DNA of 64,000 nt from Rhizobium sp. BK251. GTDB lineage: Bacteria > Pseudomonadota > Alphaproteobacteria > Rhizobiales > Rhizobiaceae. Below the pieces are notes generated by a model, which was given only the letters and a program-made list of their open reading frames with translations, was not told the DNA's origin and did not search any database. The stretch is taken from positions 186,001 to 250,000 of the forward strand of contig NZ_SLUQ01000007.1 in assembly GCF_004345245.1 (NCBI RefSeq), read 5' to 3'. Shown here in pieces: positions 1-9,139 of the stretch. Made by a program: the position numbers and the translations under genes. The stretch's first letter is position 1; every line of letters begins with the position of its first letter.

Positions 1-1
1 C

Positions 2-340
2 GTACTCACAAGCGGATTGGCGCAGAACAATCCGCTTCTGGTGCAGATCATGGCAGATGTGCTCGGTCGCGTGATGGAGGTTCCCGATATCGCCCATTCG
101 ACGGCGGTGGGCGCCGCCATTCATGGTGCAGTTGCGGCCGAACTTGTGCCGAGTTTCACGGAAGGAACGACGCGGTTCGGCGCGCGGCGTTTCGACGTGT
201 ACCTGCCGAACCCGAAATTCGCTGCAACTTATGACGTTCTTTATCACGCGTATCGCAAGCTCAGCGCCGACGAGACTATCCGGCACTCCATGCAGGCTCT
301 GACGGGCCTGAATGCGAAGCTGGACCATGCATTCGGCTGA
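2..340 (+). CDS. FGGY-family sugar kinase (ribulokinase-like), C-terminal fragment
   Basis: The open frame runs in from before the window and stops at 340, so only about 112 C-terminal residues are seen. The segment SGLAQNNPLLVQIMADVLGR, followed by an AVGAAIHGAVAAE stretch, matches the second actin-like ATPase domain of FGGY kinases, where a Gly-Gly-rich turn and 'NPL..Q..AD..G' contact ATP and sugar. The end (NPKF..TYDVLYHAYRKL) resembles L-ribulokinase more than xylulokinase or glycerol kinase. It would phosphorylate a pentulose or related sugar in the cytosol. It lies upstream of a ribose-type ABC transporter and a dehydrogenase on the same strand, which suggests one catabolic operon. The exact sugar cannot be told. 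Confidence 0.8.
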   Translation, partial: VLTSGLAQNNPLLVQIMADVLGRVMEVPDIAHSTAVGAAIHGAVAAELVPSFTEGTTRFGARRFDVYLPNPKFAATYDVLYHAYRKLSADETIRHSMQALTGLNAKLDHAFG

Positions 341-481
341 CACAGGATCGGAGTTGGCCGAACAGCAATTTAGAAGGGGACACAGCAACGGGAGGGGAAA
401 TGGAGAAAGGTTTTCATCCGCAAACGCAAATGAGGGCATTCAAGTCGCGTCAACGGCATAAAATCCTTGGAGGAGGAGACC

Positions 482-1489
482 ATGAAACACCACCATGAAA
501 CCGGGCGCCATCTGCGTCGCTCGACCATTCCGGCGGCGATCGCGCTGGCGGGCTTGCTGATAGCGCCGTTCGGGCAGGTCGCCCAGGCCGAGGAGAAATT
601 CCTGATCGGGATCGTCGAACTGCAGCTCGCAAATCCGTTCTTCGGCAAGCTGCAGAAGGCGGCCGTCGATGCCGCCAAGAAGCATGGGCTCGAAGTCATG
701 ACCGCCGAAGCCACCGTCGCCGGAGATTCGGCAACACAGATCGCAGCCATCGAGAACATGATCAATCGCGGCGCGAAGGGCATCGTCCTCGACCCCGCCA
801 ACGCCTTCGCACTCGTTCCGATCGTCAAGAAGGCGCGCGATGCCGGTATCGTGGTCGTCACCACCAACACGTCGCTCGGGCCGATGACCGCCGCGGACGC
901 CTCGTTCGAAACCGACAATCTCGCTGCCGGCACGCTGATCGGCCAATGGGCAAAGGCTAAGCTCGGCGCGACGCCGGCACGGGTTGCCATGCTCGACTAC
1001 GATCTTTCGGACAAGACGGCAAAAGCGCGCCACGACGGCTTCCTGAAAGGTTTTGGTCTCACCGAGGATTCGCCGGAAATTGCCGGGACGGCCCTTACGA
1101 TGGGCAATGTCGAGACCGGGCAAGCCGCGATGGAAAACCTGATCTCTGCGCATCCCGACATCAATGTGCTCTATACGATCAATGAACCGGCCGCACAGGG
1201 CGCCTTCCTCGCGATCAAGAAGGGGAAAGGCGACATCGTCGTGACGTCTATCGACGGGAGCTGTTCCGGCGTTCGCAGCGTAGTCGACGGCACGATCGGC
1301 GCGACGGTGATGCAATTCCCGTCAAGGATGGGCGAGATGGCGGTCGACGCCGTGGTCAAGGCGGTCAACGGCGGCGAGAAGCCGAGTGGCTTCCATAATA
1401 CCGGCACAATCCTGATCACCGACCATTCCGTCGAGGGCATCGAGTCCAAGGATACCAAATGGGGTCTGGAGAATTGTTGGGGGGAATGA
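482..1489 (+). CDS. Sugar ABC transporter periplasmic substrate-binding protein
   Basis: A 335-aa periplasmic binding protein of the ribose/xylose (RbsB-like, peripla_BP_4) family that captures a sugar for the permease and ATPase encoded next. The N-terminus has basic residues, a hydrophobic stretch (IPAAIALAGLLIAPFG) and an AQA-EE cleavage site, so it is Sec-exported. The mature part starts with EKFLIGIVELQLANPFFGKL, typical of the family, and contains GIVLDPANAFALVPIVKKA and SIDGSCSGVRSVVDGTIGATVMQFP. The ATG at 482 is chosen because GGAGGAGG at 469-476 sits just upstream; a TTG at 467 overlaps that ribosome site. Only 1 bp separates it from the permease start. The ligand is not evident. 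Confidence 0.9.
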   Translation: MKHHHETGRHLRRSTIPAAIALAGLLIAPFGQVAQAEEKFLIGIVELQLANPFFGKLQKAAVDAAKKHGLEVMTAEATVAGDSATQIAAIENMINRGAKGIVLDPANAFALVPIVKKARDAGIVVVTTNTSLGPMTAADASFETDNLAAGTLIGQWAKAKLGATPARVAMLDYDLSDKTAKARHDGFLKGFGLTEDSPEIAGTALTMGNVETGQAAMENLISAHPDINVLYTINEPAAQGAFLAIKKGKGDIVVTSIDGSCSGVRSVVDGTIGATVMQFPSRMGEMAVDAVVKAVNGGEKPSGFHNTGTILITDHSVEGIESKDTKWGLENCWGE

Positions 1490-1490
1490 A

Positions 1491-2513
1491 GTGACCCCAG
1501 AGCCTGGTTCGAGCGGTGAAATGGCGGTGGACGGCGAAGCTGGCCGCCGCCCGAACGGAATTGCCGTTCTCCTGCACGAACTGATGGCGCAGCCGATGGC
1601 CGGCCCGCTCGCGGCGCTGATCATCATCACCCTGACCTTCTCGCTGACGACCTCGACCTTTTTCACCATTGGAAACCTCTCGCTGCTGTTCCAGCAATCG
1701 GTCGTCGTCGGAACCCTTGCCCTTGGCCAGACGCTGATCGTGCTGGTCGCCGGCATCGATCTCGCCTGCGGTGCAATCCTGGTTTTCGGTACGGTCGTCA
1801 TCGGCAGCTTGGCGGCGCAAAACGAACTGCTCGCCATGGCGCTCGGCCTGCTTGCCTGTCTCGCCGCCGCCTCGATCAACGGTATCGTCATAACGCGCTT
1901 CCGTTTGCCGCCCTTCATCGTCACGCTCGGGACGCTGGCCGTGCTTGCGGCGGTGTCGCGTCTCTACACCCGATCGCAAAGCTATCCGATTTCATCGGAT
2001 TTCCTGACCATACTCGGTACCGGGCCGACAAGCGGGCTGGTGACATTCACCTATGGCAGCATGCTGTGGATCGTCCTGACACTGGTTCTCAGCTATCTCT
2101 TGAACCAGACGCCGTGGGGCGTTCGCGTCTACGCGATCGGCAATTCGCCAAGTGCGGCGAGGCTGAACGGCATCCATGTCGGCCGGGTCGCCTTCAGCGT
2201 CTACGCCTTCGCCGGCCTGTTCTATTTCCTGGCCGCCTGGCAGGCGCTCGGTCGTACGCCGATTGCCGATCCCAGCGGCTACCAGACGGCCAACCTGGAT
2301 GCCATCACGGCGGTGGTGATCGGCGGCACCAGCCTGTTCGGCGGACGCGGCGGCGTCGCCGGAACATTCGTCGGCGCGCTCATCGTCACGGTTCTGAAAA
2401 ACGGACTGACCCAGGCCGGCATCGACTCGCTGTATCAGCAGATCGCCACCGGCATCCTCGTTGTGCTTGCCGTCGGTACCGACCAGTATATCAGCCGGGG
2501 GCGACGGTCGTGA
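1491..2513 (+). CDS. Sugar ABC transporter permease (RbsC-like)
   Basis: A 340-aa inner-membrane permease of the BPD_transp_2 family (ribose/xylose/AraH type). After a hydrophilic N-terminus of about 30 residues it has eight to ten hydrophobic segments. The diagnostic stretches are GQTLIVLVAGIDLACGAI near residue 80, LPPFIVTLGTLA, and AITAVVIGGTSLFGGRGGVAGTFVGALIV near the end, which contains the EAA-like loop contacting the ATPase. The start is GTG at 1491, directly after the binding-protein stop at 1489. Its stop overlaps the start of the ATPase gene (GTGA at 2510-2513), indicating translational coupling in an operon. Confidence 0.92.
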   Translation: MTPEPGSSGEMAVDGEAGRRPNGIAVLLHELMAQPMAGPLAALIIITLTFSLTTSTFFTIGNLSLLFQQSVVVGTLALGQTLIVLVAGIDLACGAILVFGTVVIGSLAAQNELLAMALGLLACLAAASINGIVITRFRLPPFIVTLGTLAVLAAVSRLYTRSQSYPISSDFLTILGTGPTSGLVTFTYGSMLWIVLTLVLSYLLNQTPWGVRVYAIGNSPSAARLNGIHVGRVAFSVYAFAGLFYFLAAWQALGRTPIADPSGYQTANLDAITAVVIGGTSLFGGRGGVAGTFVGALIVTVLKNGLTQAGIDSLYQQIATGILVVLAVGTDQYISRGRRS

Positions 2514-3316
2514 CGCCCGGTCGCGAAACATCCGACCTCGTACTTCAGGCGACTGGCCTGACCAAGCGCTACGGCCATGTCGTGGCGATGGACGGCACCG
2601 ACTTCGAACTCTCGCGGGGCGAGATACTGGCCGTCGTCGGCGACAATGGGGCAGGCAAGTCCAGTCTCATCAAGGCCCTCACCGGGGCGATCAGCCCGGA
2701 CAGCGGGGAGGTATTCCTCGATGGCAGGGAGGTGCGCTTCCGCAGTCCTCTCGACGCCAGGCTCGCCGGTATCGAAACCGTCTATCAAGAACTCGCCGTG
2801 GCGACGGAGCTGGACATCGCACAGAACCTGTTTCTCGGCCGGGAGCTCAGAAAACGTGGCGTGCTCGGCGACGTCTTCCGCCAACTGGACAAGGCGGGCA
2901 TGCGCAGGCAGGCTGCCGAGCACATGAAGAACCTCGGCATAAGGGTGCAATCCATCCGCCAGAAGGTCGAGACCCTTTCCGGCGGTCAACGGCAGGCGGT
3001 CGCCGTTGCGCGCGCCGCAGCCTGGGGACGAAAGGTCATCATCCTCGATGAACCGACCGCCGCTCTCGGCGTCAGGGAGACCAAGCAGGTCCTCGACCTC
3101 ATCCTGAAGGTCCGCGACCAGGGCCTTTCCGTCGTGCTTATCAGCCATAACATGCCGAACGTCTTCGAGATCGCCGACCGTATCCATGTCCATCGTCTCG
3201 GCCGACGGGTCGCCATCGTGGAACCGCGCACGACGTCGATGAGCGATGTGGTCGCGATCATGACGGGCGCACTCAAGCCGGATGACATGCGCTCGGCCGT
3301 GCTTGCGAGGTCCTAG
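2510..3316 (+). CDS. Sugar ABC transporter ATP-binding protein
   Basis: A 268-aa single-domain ABC ATPase that powers the adjacent permease. Walker A is GDNGAGKSS, the Q-loop region is ETVYQELAVA, the signature is LSGGQRQAVAVARA, Walker B is KVIILDEPTAALG, and the switch His is in VVLISHNM. It is half the length of RbsA/XylG, which carry two ATPase cassettes, so it belongs to the single-cassette type (FrcA-like, common in rhizobia) and must act as a homodimer. The GTG at 2510 overlaps the permease stop. Upstream in-frame codons lie inside the permease gene and were rejected as start. Confidence 0.92.
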   Translation: MTPGRETSDLVLQATGLTKRYGHVVAMDGTDFELSRGEILAVVGDNGAGKSSLIKALTGAISPDSGEVFLDGREVRFRSPLDARLAGIETVYQELAVATELDIAQNLFLGRELRKRGVLGDVFRQLDKAGMRRQAAEHMKNLGIRVQSIRQKVETLSGGQRQAVAVARAAAWGRKVIILDEPTAALGVRETKQVLDLILKVRDQGLSVVLISHNMPNVFEIADRIHVHRLGRRVAIVEPRTTSMSDVVAIMTGALKPDDMRSAVLARS

Positions 3317-3352
3317 AGCATTTCCGCTTTTCTTCGAATCGCGAAAACGCTC
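3315..3352. repeat. Short palindromic intergenic element
   Basis: Directly after the ATPase stop, a 38-nt segment begins AGAGCATTTCCGC and ends GCGAAAACGCTC, so its ends pair (GAGC with GCTC, TTTCCGC-like with GCGAAAA) around a TTCTTCGAAT centre. I recall this AGAGCATTTCCGCTTTTC... sequence as a dispersed intergenic palindrome in Rhizobiaceae genomes; that is memory, not a search. Lying between the transporter and the dehydrogenase, it may act as an RNA hairpin limiting read-through or stabilising upstream mRNA. Confidence 0.5.
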
Positions 3353-3396
3353 GCTGGAATTGCTTGGGTTCAGATATTCCGGGAGGAGGGAAGAGC

Positions 3397-4164
3397 ATGT
3401 CGATAATGGATCGGTTCTCGATGCGCGGGAAGGTCTCTGTGGTGACCGGCGGAAACCGAGGCATAGGAAGAGCGATTGCGCGCGGGCTCGCCGAAGCAGG
3501 CTCAGCCATCGCAATCGCCGCCCGGGACGAAAACCAGACCGCGGAAGCCGTCGAGGAATTGCGCCGGCTCGGGATTGAAGCAATCGGCATCAGGGCGGAT
3601 GTCTCAGACCGGGAGGATCTGGAAGCGATGGCCGAAGAGGTCGGCCGTGCGCTGGGGCCGATCGACGTCCTCGTCAACAATGCGGGGATCGGAATGCACG
3701 CCAATGCGCTGACCTTGGCCGACGAGGAGTGGGAGCGTCTTTTTGCGATCAATCTCGAAGGCGTCTGGAAGGCGAGCCAGATCGTCGGGCGACGAATGGT
3801 GAGCAACGGCCGCGGCTCGATCATCAATATCGGATCGATCTCCGGCCTGATCGTCAACCGGCCGCAATGGCACTCTCCCTATGGGATCGCCAAGGCGGCG
3901 GTGCACCACCTCACGAGATCGCTGGCGGCCGAATGGGCGCAGTCGGGCGTCCGGGTCAACGCCATAGCGCCGGGCTATGTCAAGACCGAGATCGCCAGCG
4001 ACGAGTACGAAGCCTATGGCCACTACTGGCGCGACGAGGTTCCCATGCAGCGTTACGCGACACCTGAGGAGATCGCCCCGATTGCGCTGCTGCTCGCCAG
4101 CGACGCCTCATCCTTCATCACCGGCTCGGTCATCGTGGCCGACGGTGGATATACGCTCTGGTAG
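3397..4164 (+). CDS. Short-chain dehydrogenase/reductase (SDR)
   Basis: A 255-aa classical SDR, cytosolic and NAD(P)-dependent. The Rossmann motif is TGGNRGIGRAIA, followed by NNAGIG, the catalytic Ser in NIGSISG, and Tyr/Lys in YGIAKAA, then the PGYVKT loop. The C-terminus (SSFITGSVIVADGGYTLW) is complete for the family. The start is ATG 3397 behind a strong GGGAGGAGGG at 3381-3390. It lies 80 bp after the sugar ABC genes on the same strand, so it probably oxidises a polyol or sugar imported by that system. The fold cannot identify the substrate; gluconate 5-dehydrogenase- and polyol dehydrogenase-like SDRs look alike here. Confidence 0.88.
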   Translation: MSIMDRFSMRGKVSVVTGGNRGIGRAIARGLAEAGSAIAIAARDENQTAEAVEELRRLGIEAIGIRADVSDREDLEAMAEEVGRALGPIDVLVNNAGIGMHANALTLADEEWERLFAINLEGVWKASQIVGRRMVSNGRGSIINIGSISGLIVNRPQWHSPYGIAKAAVHHLTRSLAAEWAQSGVRVNAIAPGYVKTEIASDEYEAYGHYWRDEVPMQRYATPEEIAPIALLLASDASSFITGSVIVADGGYTLW

Positions 4165-4304
4165 GCAAGCGCGGCAAGCGGCTCCAACGATGCGCAAGAC
4201 GAAAGCTTCGCGTTTCCGCCGGTTGCTCAGGCCGCGCCTTCAAAACCCGAGGCTTTAAACGCAGCAGGGTGAAGATACGCTGGCGGCTCAAGACATGGCG
4301 GTCT

Positions 4305-5303
4305 TCAATCCGCTGAGGCCCGCTTGCGGGCAAAGCCGCAGAGCTTGCCGACAGCAAGCTGCGCTGCGCTCTTCAGCAATCCAGGATCGCGCCAGGCCCA
4401 GCGGGCCAGAAGTCCGAGTTGGGGCATTTTGCGGTGCTTTATCTGCCGGGCCTGGCTCCAGAGAGCCGTGCGGCGGACAGTGTTCTTGTAGTCCCTGATT
4501 GAGGCCACATCGTCGGGCCGGTGCGAGAACTTCGATTCCAGCAAATTGAGTGCGGCCCAGGTGGTGAACTGCTGCTTCAGGAACTGCGGGGAATCATTGT
4601 CGATGCCGTGGAAAATATTGACCCCCATGCCGCGCGAGGCGCCCTGTTCGCCGCAAACCAGAACGCGCTTTGCCGCCATCAGACAGTCGCAGAAAAAAAG
4701 CATGTCTTCGGCGGCAAGGCGCAATTCGGCTTCGAAGCGAATTTTCTCAAACAGCCCGCGACCGATTGCCATGGACGAAAGATGCAGAAAAACATCGGAA
4801 GATCCCCAACTCTTGAGCAGTGCGCTCTCCATATCGGGAACCTCCATCAAGAGCGGCGTCTCAGAAAGCCGGACGACACCTGCAGAGTTGGCAAGCTCCG
4901 CCGTTGAGGAGTGATAGTAGAACTCCTCGCCCCCGTCGATCGAGGCAAAATAGCAGTCGGCCTCGAAACGGGTCAGGCCGTCATAGGCATTCTGCAGGTG
5001 GTTCGGCGTCCAGATGTCGTCGGAATCGAGGAAGGCCGCGTAGCGCGTCGAGGCCGGGATGTTGTCGAGGCCGGTGTTGCGCGCGCCACCCGGCCCGGCG
5101 TTCTTCTGGCGGATGACCTTGATGCGCGAACGTTGCGCCTCGGTCAGCGACTTGAGGTCGCCGTCCACGGATACGGGAGACTCGTCGTCGACCACAAGAA
5201 TGTCGAAATCTTGGAACGTCTGTTCAAATATAGAAGTAAAAGCCCGGTTCAGAATTCCCGACTGCTTCTGATAAAAGGGAATGATAATCGTAAACGTCGC
5301 CAT
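4305..5303 (-). CDS. Family 2 glycosyltransferase
   Basis: A 332-aa GT-A fold glycosyltransferase. The N-terminus FTIIIPFYQK...LNRAFTSIFEQTFQDFDILVVDDES is the nucleotide-sugar binding strand-helix-strand of GT2, and YAAFLDSDDIW supplies the DxD metal-binding motif. The C-terminal third is less typical and ends in a basic helix. The ATG at 5303 is preceded by GGGAG; an upstream extension lacks GT2 homology. It stands alone on the minus strand and is not contiguous with the polysaccharide locus at 11.4-19.7 kb. Its acceptor is unknown; transfer to a surface glycan or protein is an inference from the family. Confidence 0.85.
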   Translation of the reverse strand: MATFTIIIPFYQKQSGILNRAFTSIFEQTFQDFDILVVDDESPVSVDGDLKSLTEAQRSRIKVIRQKNAGPGGARNTGLDNIPASTRYAAFLDSDDIWTPNHLQNAYDGLTRFEADCYFASIDGGEEFYYHSSTAELANSAGVVRLSETPLLMEVPDMESALLKSWGSSDVFLHLSSMAIGRGLFEKIRFEAELRLAAEDMLFFCDCLMAAKRVLVCGEQGASRGMGVNIFHGIDNDSPQFLKQQFTTWAALNLLESKFSHRPDDVASIRDYKNTVRRTALWSQARQIKHRKMPQLGLLARWAWRDPGLLKSAAQLAVGKLCGFARKRASAD

Positions 5304-6025
5304 TTTTCTCCCGCGCGGTTCCCACGTCCAGGCTAAACCACCATGTTGGGCCAGCCCCGTTGTTGCTGCCCTGCATGCCACTTCATCTCTCGATGGCTCG
5401 TCTTATCCCAGCGCTCCAAAAAGGAGCCGAACAACTACGTGCGAACTACTTCCTGTCGAGGCAAAGCTTCTTCGTCAAGGACTTTTGACCGCACTGCGCA
5501 AAGCGCAGGATTGAACAGATGCACAGGGCTCAAAATTTGCCAAGTCAATCTATGGTGACTTTTGCAGCAATAGATCTTGGCCTTTATTTCAGATCGCCAG
5601 AAAACTGTTGCTGTTGTCATAGGACGGCGGATTTATTTACGCGCTCAAGTGGGTTTAGACTTGAGACGCTATCTGGGATGGAGTTGGGGGCGGGAAGGCA
5701 AAGAGCGCCCTGACGAACCGGCGAGCGCCGGGTTGCATCGTGGCCGAGATTGATAATGCACGAGTAGGATCTATCGCCATGGTGCGGCTTGCGGACGGTC
5801 TCGTCGCAAGCCTTGCTACGGAAGATCTGCCCTTCGGACAGTCTCTGTCCGCCGGCACTTTTGCCTCGTCACTGACCTTTCAAAGTCTCGCGACTGACCC
5901 ATGTATTTCGGTAAGGACGTTGACGACAACGAGGCGTTCGTGTCCCTCGCCTGATCGCTCGATCTGCACCAAGCGTCGAGCGCGACACAGCATCATGACC
6001 TCTGGATATTTTCGTGGTGGTCCAA
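5304..6025. other. 722-bp gap without a convincing gene
   Basis: This stretch is lower in GC than its neighbours, especially 5450-5660. Open frames here (one from about 5740 into the next gene, short ones on both strands) have no recognisable motif, no good ribosome site and frame-shifted composition. It lies between the divergent starts of the glycosyltransferase and the Rieske/FAD reductase, so it must contain both promoters. A decayed gene is possible but I cannot identify one. Confidence 0.5.
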
Positions 6026-7549
6026 ATGAATGCAAAGTCATCCTCGCCTGGCTCAGACTTTTCCAAGGGATTTCCGATTGCCGATATTCCCGAGGGCCAA
6101 GTTGTGTCGGGAAATGTTGCCGGCGAGCCGGCCCTGCTGGTATCGCAAGGCGGCGAGTTGTTTGCGATCGGCGCAACTTGCACGCACTACGGCGGCGCGC
6201 TCGCCGAGGGGCTCCTGGTCAACGATACGATCCGATGTCCGTTGCACCATGCTTGCTTCAACTTGCGGACCGGGCAGGTGATGTGGCCACCGGCCTTCAA
6301 TGATCTGCGAGCATGGCCGGTCGAATGCCGAGACGGCAAGGCCTTTGTCGGCGCGCAACCGCTAACCTCGCAGACGGCACACCTGACGGGCGTGGACCTG
6401 CCTGCAACTGTCGTGATTGTCGGAGGCGGTGCAGCGGGCAATGCCGCCGCCGAGACGCTCAGACGTGAAGGATACCAAGGGCAAATCACAATGCTGAGTG
6501 TTGATCGGTCATTGCCATACGATCGACCAAACTTATCAAAGGACTATTTGGCCGGTACCGCCAAGCCGGAATGGATGCCGCTGAGATCGCAGAGCTTCTA
6601 CGAAGAGCATGGCATCGACCTTCGCGCCGATACCCGCGTGACCAAGATCAATCCGGCGGAACGGACGCTGGTTCTGTCGGACGGCACTCGTCTCGGCTAT
6701 GATGCCCTGTTGCTCGCGACAGGGGCTGATCCCATACGTCCGGACATTCCCGGCTCGGATTTGCCGCATGTGCGGATGCTCCGCACCTGGGCCGACTGCG
6801 ATGAACTGATCGAATATGCTCAAACGGCTCAGCGGTGCGTTGTCATAGGGGCCGGCTTCATCGGCCTCGAGTGCGCGGCCGCGCTGCGGTCGCGAGGGTT
6901 GGCGGTGCATGTCGTGTCTCCCGCTGCGCGGCCCCTGGAACACGTCCTCGGCGCAAAGCTAGGCGACATGATCCGTGAGCTCCATGAGGCCCATGGAGTT
7001 GTTTTCCACCTAGGCGCCTCTGTCGTCGGAATTGATGCAAACCAAGTTACGCTGTCAAACCATGAAAAGCTGGACGCGGAGTTGGTCGTTGTCGGCATAG
7101 GAGTTCGTCCCAACGTGGCCCTCGCGAAGGACGCCGGTTTGACGGAAGATCGCGGCGTTGTTGTCGATGAATACCTCCAGACGAGTGCTCCCCGCATCTA
7201 CGCGGCAGGTGATATCGCGCGATGGCCGGATCCCCGGACCCGGAACATGCTGCGCATCGAGCATTGGGTCGTTGCGGAACGTCAGGGTGTCGTCGCGGCG
7301 CGCAACATCCTTGGCCATCGGCAGCGCTTTGATGCGGTGCCGTTCTTCTGGACCCAGCAATACGATCTCACCGTAAGATACGTGGGACACGCGGAACGCT
7401 GGGACCGCGAGGAGATAACAGGCAATCCCTTGGCGCACGACTGCACGGTCACTTACTGGCAAGACGGGACCAAACTTGCCGTAGCGACGGTGGGGCGTGA
7501 TTTGGAAAGCCTGCGCGCAGAGGTCGGCCTTGAGGGTAGTTCTCCATGA
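6026..7549 (+). CDS. Rieske [2Fe-2S] / FAD-NAD(P)H oxidoreductase fusion (AIF-like)
   Basis: A 507-aa cytosolic fusion. Residues 15-105 are a Rieske domain with ligands Cys52-x-His54 and Cys71-x2-His74. From about residue 125 comes a pyridine nucleotide-disulfide reductase: FAD motif VVIVGGGAAGNAAAETL, a YDRPNLSKDYLAG loop as in ferredoxin reductases, NAD motif VVIGAGFIGLECAAAL, and the second FAD motif IYAAGDIARW. This order matches AIFL-type ferredoxin reductases, which pass electrons from NAD(P)H to an iron-sulfur partner. ATG 6026 is preferred; an in-frame GTG lies at 6014. It stands alone, so the electron acceptor is not evident. It might serve a monooxygenase or P450 elsewhere. Confidence 0.88.
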   Translation: MNAKSSSPGSDFSKGFPIADIPEGQVVSGNVAGEPALLVSQGGELFAIGATCTHYGGALAEGLLVNDTIRCPLHHACFNLRTGQVMWPPAFNDLRAWPVECRDGKAFVGAQPLTSQTAHLTGVDLPATVVIVGGGAAGNAAAETLRREGYQGQITMLSVDRSLPYDRPNLSKDYLAGTAKPEWMPLRSQSFYEEHGIDLRADTRVTKINPAERTLVLSDGTRLGYDALLLATGADPIRPDIPGSDLPHVRMLRTWADCDELIEYAQTAQRCVVIGAGFIGLECAAALRSRGLAVHVVSPAARPLEHVLGAKLGDMIRELHEAHGVVFHLGASVVGIDANQVTLSNHEKLDAELVVVGIGVRPNVALAKDAGLTEDRGVVVDEYLQTSAPRIYAAGDIARWPDPRTRNMLRIEHWVVAERQGVVAARNILGHRQRFDAVPFFWTQQYDLTVRYVGHAERWDREEITGNPLAHDCTVTYWQDGTKLAVATVGRDLESLRAEVGLEGSSP

Positions 7550-7696
7550 CCTGCACCGATGCGCATGTGGCGCTGAAACGAAAGCCGCCCGCAAATTAAG
7601 ACGGTGACGATTCTTCGCTAAACGAACCCGGCAAGCGAAAGGGCAAACTGAATACGAGTCTCGGCGCCCGGCCAGCCGCCACGATCCGGAACCGGA

Positions 7697-9139
7697 TCAA
7701 AGGGTGTTCTTGTACACACGACCGTCCTTGATGATAACGGCCAGATTTTTTTGAGGATCTTCAATCAACTGAAGGGTTTCAAGCGGATTGCCATCCCAGA
7801 CGAGCATATCGGCAAGGGCATCCTTTTCGATAACGCCCAATTTTCCACTATAGGGCGTCCGCAGATTGGAAAGCGCGAGCAGTTCGGCGTTGACCGATGT
7901 TGCCATCTTGAGTGCATCGGCGCTGCTGTACCAGTTGGCCAGATGGGTCAGCATGATGTTCTGGCGAGGCGTCAGCTGGGGAGAGAAAAGAACATCCGAG
8001 CCCCAGGCCGTCTTGATGCCGTACTTCTTCACATAGCCGTAAATCCGCGGCGTATGGGCAAAGATCTGTTTCGCTCGTTCGGCTCCGGGCCCCGTCTGCG
8101 AAGCGGCATCCTCCATCGTCAGGAAGGGCTGCATGCTTAGCCACACGCCCTTGTCCGCAAAGCTCCTGGCGGTTTCCTCGTCCATCAGATGGGCGTGTTC
8201 GACGCAGGCCGCGCCTCCGGCAATGGCCCGCTGAACCGTGTTGGACGCATAGGCGTGGACGGTCACATAGGTATTCCAGTCTTTGGCCACGTCGACAGCC
8301 GCTCGAATTTCGTCCTCGCTGAACGTGCTCATGTCGAGAGGACTTCGCGGAGAGGAGACACCGCCACCGCCTACCAGCTTGATCTGTGAGGCGCCCTGCA
8401 GAAGCTGCTCGCGTACGCTCCTCTTCAAATCGCCCACATCATCGGCGATCGCCGATGCGCCCATCAGCTCGCTTACGCTCAGCTGGCCATTCCGCGCCGG
8501 GATTTCCGAGGGCATTCGCAGGTCGCCGTGGCCGCCGGAGGTCGTGATCATTGCCCCTGCCGGGAATATGCGCGGTCCGGTAATGAGGCCATTGTCGATC
8601 GCCTGCTTGAACGTGAAGACCGGACTCCCCAGGTCGCGGACTGTAGTGAAGCCGCGCATCAAGGTGCGCTCGGCCTCAGCCGTCGAGGTCGCGAATATGA
8701 TGCCGGGATCTCCCGTCAGGAGAACGGGCAGGGGCACTGCAGCATAGATCGTGTGCCAATGCGCATCGATCATGCCCGGCATCAGGATCCGGTCGCCGCA
8801 GTCGATGACGGTTGCATCGGCGGGGGCGGGATTGTTGGCTGTATCGATCGAGACGATCTTGTTGGCTTCGATCAGGACCTGGGCGCCCTGTTGCAGCGTA
8901 CCCGACTTCCCGTCAAAGAGGCGGGCTTGCCTCAGCAGGATCTTCGAGGGCGTAGCAGCAGCCTGCGCTCCGGCAACCTGTGGCATCATGCCCGTGACGG
9001 CGGCCGATCCGATACCTGCCAGGAAGCTCCTTCGCGAATACTCGCCCAGTCGAACGGATGCTCGTTGAAGAAGTGGGTTGGCGCAGCCGCAGCCGGCGCC
9101 ATGAACGAGATGCTGATACTTCCTGCCCAATCGAAACAT
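7697..9139 (-). CDS. Tat-exported metal-dependent amidohydrolase
   Basis: A 480-aa amidohydrolase of the imidazolonepropionase/prolidase-like group. Metal ligands appear in order: H-x-H in DAHWHT, a Lys in QIKLVGGGG, His in TVHAY, His in EHAHLM, and Asp in WGSDVLF. The N-terminus has a twin-arginine motif (YSRRSFLAGIGSAA) ending at VAGAQA, so it is sent folded to the periplasm. About 17 residues before the RR lies a C-G-C motif that is not part of a normal Tat peptide. ATG 9139 is chosen over an in-frame GTG at 9157. The substrate is unknown; relatives hydrolyse dipeptides, lactams or organophosphates. Confidence 0.87.
   Translation of the reverse strand: MFRLGRKYQHLVHGAGCGCANPLLQRASVRLGEYSRRSFLAGIGSAAVTGMMPQVAGAQAAATPSKILLRQARLFDGKSGTLQQGAQVLIEANKIVSIDTANNPAPADATVIDCGDRILMPGMIDAHWHTIYAAVPLPVLLTGDPGIIFATSTAEAERTLMRGFTTVRDLGSPVFTFKQAIDNGLITGPRIFPAGAMITTSGGHGDLRMPSEIPARNGQLSVSELMGASAIADDVGDLKRSVREQLLQGASQIKLVGGGGVSSPRSPLDMSTFSEDEIRAAVDVAKDWNTYVTVHAYASNTVQRAIAGGAACVEHAHLMDEETARSFADKGVWLSMQPFLTMEDAASQTGPGAERAKQIFAHTPRIYGYVKKYGIKTAWGSDVLFSPQLTPRQNIMLTHLANWYSSADALKMATSVNAELLALSNLRTPYSGKLGVIEKDALADMLVWDGNPLETLQLIEDPQKNLAVIIKDGRVYKNTL

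Noticed and set aside
5343..5558. 71-codon frame with a CCCPAC cysteine run
   Set aside because: Starts inside the upstream region of the glycosyltransferase; the rest of the sequence is not protein-like and no ribosome site is seen.
5740..6303. Plus-strand frame running into the Rieske gene in another frame
   Set aside because: No recognisable motif, and overlap with the well-supported Rieske domain in a different frame.
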